64,000 nucleotides of DNA from Acidobacteriota bacterium (GCA_016184455.1 JACPCS010000109.1:1-64000); one strand, 5' to 3'; counted from the stretch's first letter, positions 10,007 through 18,463 are shown. The notes: generated from the sequence alone by a model not told the origin. Translations and numbers: made by a program.

Positions 10007-10429
10007 TTAGGCACTCTGGCTCGTTCCCGCCGCTCTCGCGCGGATCGAAGCGCCGGCGAGCATTGCCGGGCCGGTGAGGGCGACGAGCACGACCCGCATC
10101 CACACGGGCGTGAACGCCGCGTACTCGCCGACGGTAAAGCCCCACGCGAACGCGGCAGTCTGCAGGAGCGCGCCGACGCCGCCGTGCAGCATTTCGCGCG
10201 TGCCCGCCACCTTGGCAATCATGTAGCCGCCGAGCATGGCCGCCAGCGTGTTGTAGACGAGTTTGGCAGCGAGCATCACCGGCTGGTTGCGGATGGCGAA
10301 ATAGCCGGTCAGATCGATGATCGCGCCGCCCGCCCGCGCGCTGACGAGCGTGAACTCGAGCACTTCCACGACCACCGAGATGAGCAGGATGCCGCCGAGC
10401 ACTGCGACGATGCTGCGGATCGGATTCAT
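10007..10429 (-). CDS. Small integral membrane protein, unknown function
   Basis: A 140-residue protein with about four predicted membrane segments: SIVAVLGGILLISVVVEVL, then near LAAKLVYNTLAAMLGGYMIA, FAWGFTVGEYAAFT and RVVLVALTGPAMLAGA. No motif indicates a reaction or substrate. It lies between the rhomboid and pheA genes with gaps of seven and nine bases, which suggests one transcript, though the three functions are unrelated. Confidence 0.7.
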   Translation of the reverse strand: MNPIRSIVAVLGGILLISVVVEVLEFTLVSARAGGAIIDLTGYFAIRNQPVMLAAKLVYNTLAAMLGGYMIAKVAGTREMLHGGVGALLQTAAFAWGFTVGEYAAFTPVWMRVVLVALTGPAMLAGASIRARAAGTSQSA

Positions 10430-10436
10430 GTCGTCG

Positions 10437-11291
10437 TCACTGCATGAACTGCAGCCCGTGCAGCACGGATGCGACGATCGCCAGGATCGATGCCGCCAGG
10501 CAGACGAGCGCGATGCCGATGTGGTCGATCCGTTCCGGCTTCAGCGGGTCGAGGAGCCTCGCCGCCAGGAAGCCGCCGCCAAAGCCGCCGGCGTGCGCAT
10601 AGTTGTCGACCCCCGGCATCAGGAACCCGAAGATGCCGAGCATCAGCGCGTACGACAGCGCCTCGCTGCCGACCATGCGGCTCCCGCCGCGGCGGCCGTA
10701 GTAGACGAGCGCGCCGAGCAGGCCGAAGATCGGCGCCGACGCGCCGACGGTGAACTGGCCTCCGCGCAGAAAGAACAGGTCGGGAAAGTACGCGCCCGCG
10801 ACCGAGCTCAGCGTGAATCCCACGATCCCGGCCGCCGTGTAGATGATCACCATGCGACCTGGTCCGTACAGATCCGCAGTCGCCGGCGCGAGCTGCCGCA
10901 CCCACATCATGTTGAACAGGATGTGGAGCGCGCCGCCGTGCAGCCAGGCCGCGCTCAGCACGGTCCACCAGCGATCGGCAATGAACACCGGAATCGCGCC
11001 GCTCGCGCCGAAGAGGAAGAGGCTCTGCCGGCTCGGCGCGAGGAACGAGAAGACGCCGCCCGTCCCGATACTGCCCCCCGAGGCGACGAGCGTCAGCCCG
11101 TACAGCACGACGCAGGTGCCGATGACGAACGGCACGAAGCCCATGTCGTGGCCGAGCGCGCGGAGCGCGGGCGCAAACCCCCAGAGCCCCGGATTGCGCC
11201 GGCCGCAGTTGTAGCAGCGGTCGTCGTTCACCCCCACGAGCACGCCGCAGGAGGTGCAGATCACGGATCCCGAGGTCTGGCGCCTGAACAC
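10437..11291 (-). CDS. Rhomboid-family intramembrane serine protease with zinc ribbon
   Basis: The protein of 284 residues starts with a short zinc ribbon, CTSCGVLVGVNDDRCYNCG (two CxxC pairs), followed by about six membrane segments. The rhomboid catalytic serine is in GASAPIFGLLGALVYYG and the catalytic His in NYAHAGGFGGG; the WLHGGALHILFNMMW segment matches the family L1/TM2 region. It therefore probably cleaves within membranes; the substrate is unknown. GTG 11291 and GTG 11264 are both possible starts, but the second would remove the residues before the ribbon and neither has a strong ribosome site. Confidence 0.88.
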   Translation of the reverse strand: MFRRQTSGSVICTSCGVLVGVNDDRCYNCGRRNPGLWGFAPALRALGHDMGFVPFVIGTCVVLYGLTLVASGGSIGTGGVFSFLAPSRQSLFLFGASGAIPVFIADRWWTVLSAAWLHGGALHILFNMMWVRQLAPATADLYGPGRMVIIYTAAGIVGFTLSSVAGAYFPDLFFLRGGQFTVGASAPIFGLLGALVYYGRRGGSRMVGSEALSYALMLGIFGFLMPGVDNYAHAGGFGGGFLAARLLDPLKPERIDHIGIALVCLAASILAIVASVLHGLQFMQ

Positions 11292-11310
11292 CGGTTCGAT
11301 GATAGCCTGT

Positions 11311-11371
11311 AGAAACTCCCAACTCCCAAATAACCAACTCCCAAGCCGCTTGGGAGTTGGGAGTCGGACGT
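11311..11371. repeat. CCCAACT near-heptameric repeat with strong hairpin
   Basis: ACTCCCA units recur in tandem, then turn back on themselves: 11334-11345 and 11349-11360 form a perfect 12-bp stem with a CCG loop (core AACTCCCAAG / CTTGGGAGTT). It lies in the gap between the divergent rhomboid and ubiX genes, so a role as a terminator is unlikely. A 5' untranslated structure or a mobile repeat is possible. Confidence 0.65.
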
Positions 11372-11386
11372 TGTGGGAGTGTCCTC

Positions 11387-11980
11387 ATGCGAGTGATCGT
11401 CGGCATGACCGGAGCGACCGGCGTGATCTATGGCGTCCGGCTGCTCGAGCGGCTGCGCGAGGCCGGCGTCGAGACGCATCTGGTCATCAGCCGGTGGGGC
11501 GCGCGCACGCTGCTCCATGAGACGCCGTACTCGCGCGAGCAGGTGGAAGCGCTCGCGCACACCGCGTACGCGGCGAGCGACATGGGCGCCGCCATCTCGA
11601 GCGGCTCGTTTCAGACCGCCGGGATGATCGTCGCGCCGTGCAGCGCGCGCACGCTCGGCGCCATCGCCCACGGCTTCGGCGACAGCCTGATCCACCGGGC
11701 GGCGGACGTCGTGTTGAAGGAGCGGCGGAAGCTGCTGCTCGCGGTCCGCGAGGCGCCGCTCAGCGAGATTCACATCGAGAACATGCTGAAGCTCGCGCGG
11801 ATGGGCGCGGTGATCCTGCCGCCGGTGCCGGCCTTCTACAACAACCCGCGGTCGCTCGCCGACATCGTGGAGCATACCGTCGCGCGCATGCTCGATCAGT
11901 TCGGGATCGACGTGCCCGGTGCGACGCGCTGGACCGGCGAGATGGGCGTCACCGGCGGCCGCGGCCTGAGCGAAGACTAG
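11387..11980 (+). CDS. ubiX: Flavin prenyltransferase UbiX
   Basis: UbiX joins a dimethylallyl group to FMN to make the prenylated flavin cofactor of UbiD-type decarboxylases. The 197-residue protein begins MRVIVGMTGATGVIYGVRLL, the FMN-binding start of the family, and contains IVAPCSARTLGAIAHG and LLLAVREAPLSEIHIENML with the conserved Arg and Glu, then PPVPAFYNNP. ATG 11387 was preferred over an upstream GTG because it gives the canonical N-terminus. No ubiD partner is visible here. The gene overlaps the downstream convergent gene through a shared CTAG. Confidence 0.94.
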   Translation: MRVIVGMTGATGVIYGVRLLERLREAGVETHLVISRWGARTLLHETPYSREQVEALAHTAYAASDMGAAISSGSFQTAGMIVAPCSARTLGAIAHGFGDSLIHRAADVVLKERRKLLLAVREAPLSEIHIENMLKLARMGAVILPPVPAFYNNPRSLADIVEHTVARMLDQFGIDVPGATRWTGEMGVTGGRGLSED

Positions 11981-12930
11981 TCGCGAGCATCACGCGTGCG
12001 GCGGGCCTCCTCGAGCGCGCGTTCGGCGTCGGCGACCGCCTGCGCCGCTTCCTCCGCTTCCGCCGCCACGCGCCGCGCCTCCTGACGGGCGCGATCGGCA
12101 TCGGCCGTGAGCGTCTCGAGTCGCGCCGCGACCGTCTCCTTTTTCTTCTCCGCGTCCTTCGCCCGCGCCGCGGCCTGCTTGAGCGTCGTCTCGGCGCGCG
12201 CGGCCGCCTTGCGTGCGTCCGCGAGCGCGCGCTCCGCGTCGCGGACCGCCGCCGCGAGCGCCTTCCGTTCCGCCTCGCGCCGGCGCCGCTCGGCGGCCGG
12301 ATCGGCCGCGTCTCCGCCGCGCTCGGCCTTGGGCTGCGAGAACGGGATCACGCGGGTGCGCGCCGCGCCGCGTGCGCGCCCGCCCTTGACGAGTGACGCC
12401 AGCGCCTCGATCCCGGGCGCCTCGATGTCGTCGGTCAGCCGCCCAGGCTGGGGCCCTCCGGACTGGCGGCCGTAGGTCGCGAGCGCATCGAGAGTCGTCA
12501 TGATCCGGCGCGTGAGGTCCGGAGTGGCCGCGTGTCCCGCAGCCTCGAGCAGCGCGCCGGCACGCGTGGTCAACTCGGCGAGCGCGTCGCGCCGTGCGTC
12601 CATGGCGTGGCGCAGGCCGCCGCTTTGCGATCCGGCGGCGCGCAGGCTCGTCGCCTGCACCCGGCGCAGCCGCTCGCCGGCCGTCAACAGATCGTCGAAT
12701 GCCTTGCGGTGCCGCCAGTGCAACTGGTTGACCGCCCACGCCGAGAGCGGCGGCTTCGGAATGTCCTTGACGCGCGCGGCCGCTTCGGCGCGCCCTGCAG
12801 CCTTGAGCTTGTTGGCAAGCGCGTTCCGGGCCGTCGTGAACTCGTCGAGCGGAAGCCGGAACAGCGCATCGATTTCGGAGACGTCGGCCGCCATGTGGAG
12901 ATCTTCGGAGGGGGTGACCTGCTCTGTCAC
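11977..12930 (-). CDS. Coiled-coil protein of unknown function
   Basis: This 317-residue soluble protein has no recognised catalytic motif. Residues about 15-180 contain scattered conserved-looking segments (LFRLPLDEFTTARNALANKL, KPPLSAWAVNQLHWRHRKAF). From about 205 to the end it is almost pure charged Ala/Glu/Arg heptads, which predicts one long coiled coil. The first part resembles hypothetical actinobacterial and acidobacterial proteins with an N-terminal SAWAVNQL motif. GTG 12930 and ATG 12894 are both possible starts. Its stop overlaps that of ubiX in the palindrome CTAG. Confidence 0.75.
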   Translation of the reverse strand: MTEQVTPSEDLHMAADVSEIDALFRLPLDEFTTARNALANKLKAAGRAEAAARVKDIPKPPLSAWAVNQLHWRHRKAFDDLLTAGERLRRVQATSLRAAGSQSGGLRHAMDARRDALAELTTRAGALLEAAGHAATPDLTRRIMTTLDALATYGRQSGGPQPGRLTDDIEAPGIEALASLVKGGRARGAARTRVIPFSQPKAERGGDAADPAAERRRREAERKALAAAVRDAERALADARKAAARAETTLKQAAARAKDAEKKKETVAARLETLTADADRARQEARRVAAEAEEAAQAVADAERALEEARRTRDARD

Positions 12931-12944
12931 GCCCTGTTTTTAGG

Positions 12945-13018
12945 CTGGTAGGTAGCTGAGTGGCTAGGTAGCTCGGTCTGACCCCAGCTACCCAGCTACC
13001 TAGCCCGCAGCTACCCAA
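12945..13018. repeat. TAGCTACC-type repeat with long hairpin
   Basis: GGTAGCTGAGTGGCTAGGTAGCT is mirrored by AGCTACCCAGCTACCTAGCC. The arms 12962-12973 and 12994-13005 are perfectly complementary over 12 bases with a 20-base loop. Units are seven or eight bases long, as in the other gene-end repeats here, but the sequence differs. It lies between two divergent genes. Confidence 0.65.
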
Positions 13019-13029
13019 GGAGACCGCCC

Positions 13030-13344
13030 ATGGCAGGCCAGCTCGCGTTGTACGAACCCCAGCCGGCACCGGTGCGATCCGCGCGTCGGCCGGAACCGCA
13101 GGCGCCGCTGTGTGCCGCCTGCCGCGCCCGCGAGGCGCGGTACGGCTTTCAGCCCGACCGCGACGATCCGCAGGTCGAGCGGCCCCGGACGTTGTGTTTC
13201 GACTGCTTCCGTCTCGAGATGACGCGGCGGCAGGAGGCGGCACGGACCGTCCAGGCCCGGCTGCCGCTCGAGCAGACGCTCGACGCGCTCAACCGCCGGC
13301 GGCGCCGCGCGCAGATTGCGGCGCGGAAGGCGCTTGGCCTCTGA
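13030..13344 (+). CDS. Small putative zinc-binding protein
   Basis: A 104-residue basic protein. Two Cys pairs, CAACRARE and CFDCFR about 30 residues apart, form a likely zinc knuckle. The C-terminal third (LEMTRRQEAARTVQ and NRRRRRAQIAARKAL) is strongly basic and helical. AAGGAG lies upstream of the ATG. The 3' end overlaps the convergent AttH-like gene by 56 bases. It could bind nucleic acid; nothing proves it. Confidence 0.65.
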   Translation: MAGQLALYEPQPAPVRSARRPEPQAPLCAACRAREARYGFQPDRDDPQVERPRTLCFDCFRLEMTRRQEAARTVQARLPLEQTLDALNRRRRRAQIAARKALGL

Positions 13345-14740
13345 ACGTCTCGGCGCTTCCCGGCGCGCTGAAGTGCAGCCGGCGCTGGCCGGCGCGCCCG
13401 GTCACGGTGTAGGTGCCGCGCATCTGGAGGAAATCGAGTCCGCTCGCCCGCGGCCCGCTGCCGGCCGCCGGGGTCGTCACGGTCGATTCGACCGTGAAGG
13501 ACACCTGCAGGTCGAGGTCGCCGCCTTTCGCCGTCAGCGAGATCGCCTGCGGCCGCCCGCGTGCGTCGTTTGATTCGGAGATGGTCACGCGTGTTGCGCC
13601 TCGGTTCGGGCCCGCCGGGTTCGTGAACGCGATGGGACCGTCGGGTCCGAGGACGCCGACAAACGGCGGCAGCCGCTCCGGATCGGCCGCCTCGCGCGGC
13701 GGGAAGATGCGGCCGTAGAGCAGCGACACATCGCCCGACTGCGCCTGGCCCCACTGCCACGACACGCCTCGCCAGAATCCCCAGTTGTGATCGTGATATC
13801 CGGCGCCATCGTCAAACGAGAGCCGCTCGCTGTCGACGTCGAGCGTCCCCTCGAGCGTCCCCGACATGACCGGCACGACATACCCGGTGCGCCAGCCGCC
13901 CGCACCGTCGATCTCGAGCGGCGGCAGCAGCCGGCCGGGTGAGGCGTGCAGCGTCAGGTCGCCCCTCACGCGCCGGCCCTTCTCGCCGCGCAGATCGAGG
14001 TGCACGCGATAGCGCATCCCGTCCAGCCGCACGGAGTTCCTGCCGATCACGAGATCGGGCGCGCGAAGAGCCTCCTCCTCACTGATCGGCTGGCTCGCGC
14101 TGAACGCCTCCATGCGTCCGCCGCGATCGAGCTGGAGCCGCACCCCAGCCGCACGGCGGCCGTCCTCGAGGGTCGGTCCGACGAGAAACGTGAGATAGAA
14201 GCGCGCGTCGGTCCCGCGTCCGTTGAAATAGAGCCACTCCGCCCACGAATCGGCCCAGGCCGGCGCGTCGGGAATCGGATGAAAGCGGTCGATGTACCTG
14301 AGCACCCGCCCGGGCGACTCCTGCGTCCACGCGCGGTCGTCGGCCGAGTCGCGCCACGCGGCGAGTCCGGCGGTCTCGGTGTCGCCGACGGCCTGTTGCA
14401 GGCTGGGGATGCTGCCGAAGGCGGTGACCGGCGTGCGTCTGCCGTTGCGCACGAGCAGCAGCGTGGCGGAATGTGCCGGCGCGGCGGCGCGAATCCGCGG
14501 CCGCAGCGCGTCAGATTGCAGCGTGCCCGAGAGCAGCAGCCGTCCCGGCAGCGGCGGCGCCACCGTGATCAGGACGTCGCCGCCGCCGACGAGCGCGGGC
14601 GCGCGCGACTGCTCGAGCACGATCTGCGCGACCCCGAGCAGAATCGCCATGACGGCCACGCCCAGGCCGAAGCCTGCGGCGAGCACGGCGCTGCGAACCG
14701 GATGCGTCGTCAGCGACCGAACGGCGAGCCGCCCGATCAC
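13289..14740 (-). CDS. AttH/CrtC-like lipocalin-domain protein of an ABC operon
   Basis: The 483-residue protein starts with a membrane anchor (SAVLAAGFGLGVAVMAILLG), so the rest is probably periplasmic. Two lipocalin-like halves follow; the diagnostic motif GAGYHDHNWG near residue 315 is shared with AttH and carotenoid 1,2-hydratase (CrtC) families. It is the last gene of a four-gene operon in which each start overlaps the previous stop by four bases, as in AttEFGH-type systems with one ATPase, two permeases and AttH. A role in moving a hydrophobic ligand across the envelope is likely by association. No carotenoid genes are near, so hydratase activity is unlikely. Confidence 0.75.
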   Translation of the reverse strand: MIGRLAVRSLTTHPVRSAVLAAGFGLGVAVMAILLGVAQIVLEQSRAPALVGGGDVLITVAPPLPGRLLLSGTLQSDALRPRIRAAAPAHSATLLLVRNGRRTPVTAFGSIPSLQQAVGDTETAGLAAWRDSADDRAWTQESPGRVLRYIDRFHPIPDAPAWADSWAEWLYFNGRGTDARFYLTFLVGPTLEDGRRAAGVRLQLDRGGRMEAFSASQPISEEEALRAPDLVIGRNSVRLDGMRYRVHLDLRGEKGRRVRGDLTLHASPGRLLPPLEIDGAGGWRTGYVVPVMSGTLEGTLDVDSERLSFDDGAGYHDHNWGFWRGVSWQWGQAQSGDVSLLYGRIFPPREAADPERLPPFVGVLGPDGPIAFTNPAGPNRGATRVTISESNDARGRPQAISLTAKGGDLDLQVSFTVESTVTTPAAGSGPRASGLDFLQMRGTYTVTGRAGQRRLHFSAPGSAETFRGQAPSAPQSARGAAGG

Positions 14741-15432
14741 TGCCGCACCTCGCCTTCAATCCGTCCATCGCGCATCGTCAGCACGCGCCCCGCGCGGCCG
14801 GCGAGGGCCGGGTCGTGCGTGACGATCACGAGCGCCGTGCCATCGGCGTTCACGCGGTCGAGCAGTGCCGCCACCTGCTCGCCGGTGGCCTGATCGAGCT
14901 CGCCGGTCGGCTCATCGGCGAGCAGGAGCCGCGGCCGGTTGGCGAGCGCGCGCGCGATCGCGACACGCTGCATCTCGCCTCCCGAGAGCTGCGACGGCCG
15001 GTGATCGGCGCGGGCGCCGAGCCCCACGTACTCGAGCAGCTCGAGGCTCCGCCGCCGCCGTTCCCTCGCCGGCACACCAGCCTCGGCCTGCGGCAGCTCC
15101 ACGTTCTCGGCGGCGGTGAGCATCGGCAGCAGGAAGAAGCGCTGAAAGACGAAGCCGATGTGGCGCAGGCGCAGCAGGCTGCGCGCGCGGTCGTCGAGCG
15201 CGGCGATGTCGCGCCCCTCGAACACGAGCGACCCCGACGAGGGCGCGTCGACGCAGCCGAGCATGTGCAGGAGCGTCGACTTGCCGCAGCCGGAGGGGCC
15301 GCGGATCGCGATGTGCTCCCCGGGCGCGACCTGCAGTGTGACATCGCGCACGGCGACGACCGGCCCCGCCGGCATCGGAAAGATGCGCGTGATCCGGTCG
15401 GCCGAGACGATTACCCCGTTCACGCCGGTCAC
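14737..15432 (-). CDS. ABC transporter ATPase, LolD/MacB type
   Basis: A 231-residue ATP-binding subunit with Walker [11 protein letters not shown]-loop [14 protein letters not shown], signature [15 protein letters not shown], Walker [13 protein letters not shown] and H-loop VIVTHDP. The sequence is of the LolD/MacB (FtsX-coupled) class that works with mechanotransmitting permeases rather than classical channels. GTG 15432 overlaps the permease stop as GTGA, and its own stop overlaps the AttH-like start. It powers the two upstream permeases. Confidence 0.93.
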   Translation of the reverse strand: MTGVNGVIVSADRITRIFPMPAGPVVAVRDVTLQVAPGEHIAIRGPSGCGKSTLLHMLGCVDAPSSGSLVFEGRDIAALDDRARSLLRLRHIGFVFQRFFLLPMLTAAENVELPQAEAGVPARERRRRSLELLEYVGLGARADHRPSQLSGGEMQRVAIARALANRPRLLLADEPTGELDQATGEQVAALLDRVNADGTALVIVTHDPALAGRAGRVLTMRDGRIEGEVRQ

Positions 15433-16610
15433 GAGATCACCTCGTTGCGGAGCGTCGCGGCGATCGGCAGGCGCGCGACGATGCGCATCGGATAGGCAGC
15501 GGCGAGCAGGGCCGTGGCCGCGAGCAGACCGGCGTGGAACAGGAGCGCCTGCGGCTCGAAGACGAAGAAATGCATCTGCTCCGGAATGCCCGGCATGCGC
15601 TTCAGGATGGTGTCGAGCCACCGCGCGAGCGCGATCCCGAGGGGCACCGACAGCACACCGCCGGTTCCGACGATGAGCGCCGACTCGCAGAGCACGTCGA
15701 GGACGACGCGGCGCTGCGAGAAGCCGAGCGCGCGCAGCGCCGCCACCTCGCCGAGCCGCTGATTGACCGAGACCGTGAGCAGCACGGTGATGAGCAGCAG
15801 CGCGAACGCCATGGTGATCGTGGCCAGCACGGTCGAGATCTGGCGGAAGTAGGTGAAACCGGTCTGCTGGACGCGGCCGATCAGCTGGTCGTTGGTGAAG
15901 GCGCGGAGGTCGGGCCGTGCGGCGCCAATGGCCACGGCGGCCGCCGCCGCATCGCCGGCCGACGTCACCGCGAGAAAGTCGGCGACGCCGGCGCCCGGAG
16001 CGCCGCACGCATCCTCGAGGTCCACCAGTCGCGCCGCTGCCGAAGCCGTCTCGGGCGTATCGAAGGGCAGCTCGGCCACGCCGGAGACGCGGAACTCCAC
16101 CGGGGGCGGCGCGGTCGGACCGTGGCTGCAGGACGCGCGCAGCGTCACCGTGGCTCCGGGCTCGACGCCGAGCGTCTCGGCGGCGTACCGGTTGATCACG
16201 AGATCGCGCCGGTTCTCCGGATCGCGGCCGCGCAGGATCGTCCATACCGGCGCGGTGCCGCCGACGCCGAGCAGGACGCTCGTTACCTGGCGATCGCGAT
16301 GGGCCAACTCGGCATCCTCGGAACGGATCGGCGTCACTGCGCGCACGGCGGGCAGCGCCGCGATCGCGGCGACCGCGTCGGGTGCGCCTTCGATCGCCGC
16401 CCCCATGCCCGGCAGCGCATCGCTCGCGGTGACGCGGACGTCGTAGCCCAGGCGATCGAGCAGCTCGCGCATGGAGAGGATGAGCCCTTCCGAGAGCAGG
16501 AGCATGTCGAGGAGCAGCGCGCCGACGGCCGCGACGCCGAGCACGCCGAGCGTGCTGCGCGGGGGCTGCCGCACCAGCGACCGCCAGGCGAAGGCGAGGG
16601 GGGCGCTCAT
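15429..16610 (-). CDS. FtsX/MacB-type ABC permease
   Basis: This 393-residue protein has one N-terminal membrane segment (LGVLGVAAVGALLLDMLLLS), a periplasmic domain of about 200 residues with MacB-like motifs (VTPIRSEDAELAHRD, DLVINRYAAETLGVEPGATV) and three C-terminal membrane segments that include NQRLGEVAALRALGFSQRRV, the cytoplasmic coupling loop for the ATPase. ATG 16610 overlaps the stop of the second permease. It is part of the AttEFGH-like operon; the substrate is unknown. Confidence 0.9.
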   Translation of the reverse strand: MSAPLAFAWRSLVRQPPRSTLGVLGVAAVGALLLDMLLLSEGLILSMRELLDRLGYDVRVTASDALPGMGAAIEGAPDAVAAIAALPAVRAVTPIRSEDAELAHRDRQVTSVLLGVGGTAPVWTILRGRDPENRRDLVINRYAAETLGVEPGATVTLRASCSHGPTAPPPVEFRVSGVAELPFDTPETASAAARLVDLEDACGAPGAGVADFLAVTSAGDAAAAAVAIGAARPDLRAFTNDQLIGRVQQTGFTYFRQISTVLATITMAFALLLITVLLTVSVNQRLGEVAALRALGFSQRRVVLDVLCESALIVGTGGVLSVPLGIALARWLDTILKRMPGIPEQMHFFVFEPQALLFHAGLLAATALLAAAYPMRIVARLPIAATLRNEVIS

Positions 16611-17458
16611 CGGCGGGCGAGCCTCAGGCCGCCGCGGCGCAACAGCGCCCACGAGGCGACCACGGTTGCCACCGCTCCGAGCGGCACGGCGATGGCGAGA
16701 CAGATGAGGGCGACGCGCGGCGTGATGCGGACGAAGACGAGCGCGGTGTCGTACCGCCACTGGAAGAAGCGGTTGATGAGTCCTTCGGATCCAAGCGCCA
16801 GCAGCAGACCGAAGAGGGCGCCGAGTCCCGCCACGAGCACGCCCTCGACGAGCACCTGCAGCAGGATCCGGCGCACGGGCAGCCCGATGAGGCGCAGTAC
16901 GCCCACCGTCTCGCGCCGCTCGTCGACGAGCATGACGGTGAGCGCGAGCAGGAAGACCGTCGCGGCGAGAACCGTCACCGCGGCAATGGCGGCATGGAAT
17001 CGCTCGAGCACGACGAACGTGGTGGCCGAATCGGTGGCGCGGCTCGTCGGGCGTGCGAACGCGCCCGGCGCCCGCGCGTTGAAGTCGCGGCTGAACGTCT
17101 CCGCGTCGGCCGGGTCGGCGAGCGCGACGTTGATCGCCTCGACGTGCTCGGTGCCGGCTGGCACGGCCGCGTCGCGTGTGAGCGCGAGCAGGTCCGGCAG
17201 GTGCATGCGCACCGAGAGCGGCACGCTGCCGAGGCGCATCGGATCGGGCGTCGGCTCGTAGATGCCGGCGATCCGGAACGTCCGCGAGCGCTCGCCGCGA
17301 ACGTCGGTTGCCAGCCGCATCTCGTCGCCGACCGTGAGGCCTTCACGCGCCGCCAGCTGCCGCGAGACGAGGATGGACGGTACGTCGGGCGCCTGCGCCG
17401 ACGGCGAGACCGCTGTGAGCGCCAGCAGTGCGGCAAGCAGGAACGTGGAAAACTTCAA
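16607..17458 (-). CDS. FtsX-type ABC permease, short periplasmic domain
   Basis: This permease of about 283 residues begins with a hydrophobic segment (FSTFLLAALLALTAVSPSAQA), has a short periplasmic domain (ILVSRQLAAREGLTVGDEMR, as in MacB-core domains) and three C-terminal membrane segments with the coupling loop ERRETVGVLRLIGLPVRR. I prefer TTG 17458, which overlaps the EVE stop by four bases (TTGA), over the in-frame ATG 17491 that would overlap EVE by 37 bases. It looks like an N-terminally shortened FtsX-like permease and could have lost its first half. It is the first ABC gene of the operon. Confidence 0.8.
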   Translation of the reverse strand: MKFSTFLLAALLALTAVSPSAQAPDVPSILVSRQLAAREGLTVGDEMRLATDVRGERSRTFRIAGIYEPTPDPMRLGSVPLSVRMHLPDLLALTRDAAVPAGTEHVEAINVALADPADAETFSRDFNARAPGAFARPTSRATDSATTFVVLERFHAAIAAVTVLAATVFLLALTVMLVDERRETVGVLRLIGLPVRRILLQVLVEGVLVAGLGALFGLLLALGSEGLINRFFQWRYDTALVFVRITPRVALICLAIAVPLGAVATVVASWALLRRGGLRLARR

Positions 17459-17865
17459 CCCGAACGGCTCATTTCGGTTATGCGCTTCCATTCCGCGTCG
17501 GATACCGGCATCACCGACAGCCGCGACATCCGCACGAGTGGAAACGACGCGAACGCCCGGTCGGCTTTGATCGCCGCGAGCGTCACCGGGTTCGGCAGCT
17601 TACGCTCTGGAGCGATGTCGACGACGTACAGCGTGCCGGCGCGATCGGTCGGGTCGGGGTAGGCATCGCTTACGGCGCGAGCGACGGCGACGACCGCCTT
17701 TTCCTTGCCGGTGTGATAGTAGAAGATGCGATCGCCTTTGCAGATGGCGCGAAGGTGCTTCTGAGCCAGCGGGTTCCGTACGCCGGCCCAGACGGTCTTG
17801 CGGTCGCGCTCGAGCTGGTCGTAACCGTAGTGATCCGGTTCTTCCTTCACCAGCCACTGCGCCAT
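17455..17865 (-). CDS. EVE-domain protein
   Basis: This 136-residue protein is a single EVE (PUA-like) domain: MAQWLVKEEPDHYGYDQLER, VWAGVRNPLAQKHLRAI, GDRIFYYHTGKEKAVVAVAR. EVE domains bind modified bases in RNA or DNA through an aromatic pocket; the bacterial role is unsettled. The start is fixed by the conserved N-terminus. A TATAAT lies only seven bases before the ATG, which suggests a leaderless transcript. Its ATG shares the palindrome CATG with the start of the divergent mug gene, and its stop overlaps the first ABC gene. Confidence 0.92.
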   Translation of the reverse strand: MAQWLVKEEPDHYGYDQLERDRKTVWAGVRNPLAQKHLRAICKGDRIFYYHTGKEKAVVAVARAVSDAYPDPTDRAGTLYVVDIAPERKLPNPVTLAAIKADRAFASFPLVRMSRLSVMPVSDAEWKRITEMSRSG

Positions 17866-18448
17866 GGCTCGAATTATATCGGCCCTCACAGGCAGCCTGC
17901 CGCCGCTCCGCGATCGCATCCGGCCCGGCATGCGCGTGCTGTTCGTCGGCATCAATCCGGGCATCCGCTCGTCGCTCACCGGCCACCACTTCGCCGGCTA
18001 CTCGAACCGCTTCTGGAAGCTGCTGTACGACGCGAAGCTCGTGCCCGAGCCGATGACCTCTATCGACGACGATCGGCTGCCCGACTGGGGCTACGGCATC
18101 ACGAACATCGTGCCGCGGCCGACGCGCGGCGTGAACGATCTGCGCCGGGAGGAGCTTGCCGGCGGCCGCGCGCGGCTGCGCGCGAAGATCCGGCGCTGCC
18201 GGCCCGCCGTGGTCGCGCTCGTCGGCGTGACGGTGTTTCGCGCGATGTTTCCCGATCGTCGCGGAACGATCGCGCTCGGGCCGCAGCCGGAGCGCGTCGA
18301 GGGCGCCGCCGTATTCGTGCTGCCGAACCCGAGCGGGCGCAACGCGAACTTCTCGTACGCCGAGATGCGCGCGGCATTTCGCGCGCTGCGGCGGCACATC
18401 ACCCGTGCGAAGACCCGCACCGCCAGCGAATCGGTCCGGGAGGTTTGA
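17864..18448 (+). CDS. mug: G/U mismatch-specific uracil-DNA glycosylase (Mug)
   Basis: The enzyme removes uracil or thymine opposite guanine in double-stranded DNA, starting base excision repair. The 194-residue protein carries RVLFVGINPGIRSS, whose GINPG motif holds the catalytic Asn of the TDG/Mug family, and VLPNPSGRNANFSY, the LPNPSG motif that widens the flipped base site. The start at 17864 is the only canonical codon before ATG 17931, which would cut the usual N-terminal dozen residues. The neighbour EVE protein also reads modified bases, so the pair may share a role in base quality control; this is inference. Confidence 0.9.
   Translation: MARIISALTGSLPPLRDRIRPGMRVLFVGINPGIRSSLTGHHFAGYSNRFWKLLYDAKLVPEPMTSIDDDRLPDWGYGITNIVPRPTRGVNDLRREELAGGRARLRAKIRRCRPAVVALVGVTVFRAMFPDRRGTIALGPQPERVEGAAVFVLPNPSGRNANFSYAEMRAAFRALRRHITRAKTRTASESVREV
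17873..17878 (-). promoter_or_regulatory. Candidate -10 box, leaderless EVE transcript
   Basis: Perfect TATAAT on the minus strand with its last base eight positions from the EVE ATG (17865). Transcription would start at or next to the start codon. No clear ribosome site precedes the ATG, which agrees with leaderless translation. Confidence 0.5.
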
Positions 18449-18463
18449 GGTACGATAACGCCC

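Noticed and set aside
13289-14740. Carotenoid 1,2-hydratase (CrtC)
   Set aside because: The GYHDHNWG motif is shared with AttH; the ABC operon context and absence of carotenoid genes favour AttH.
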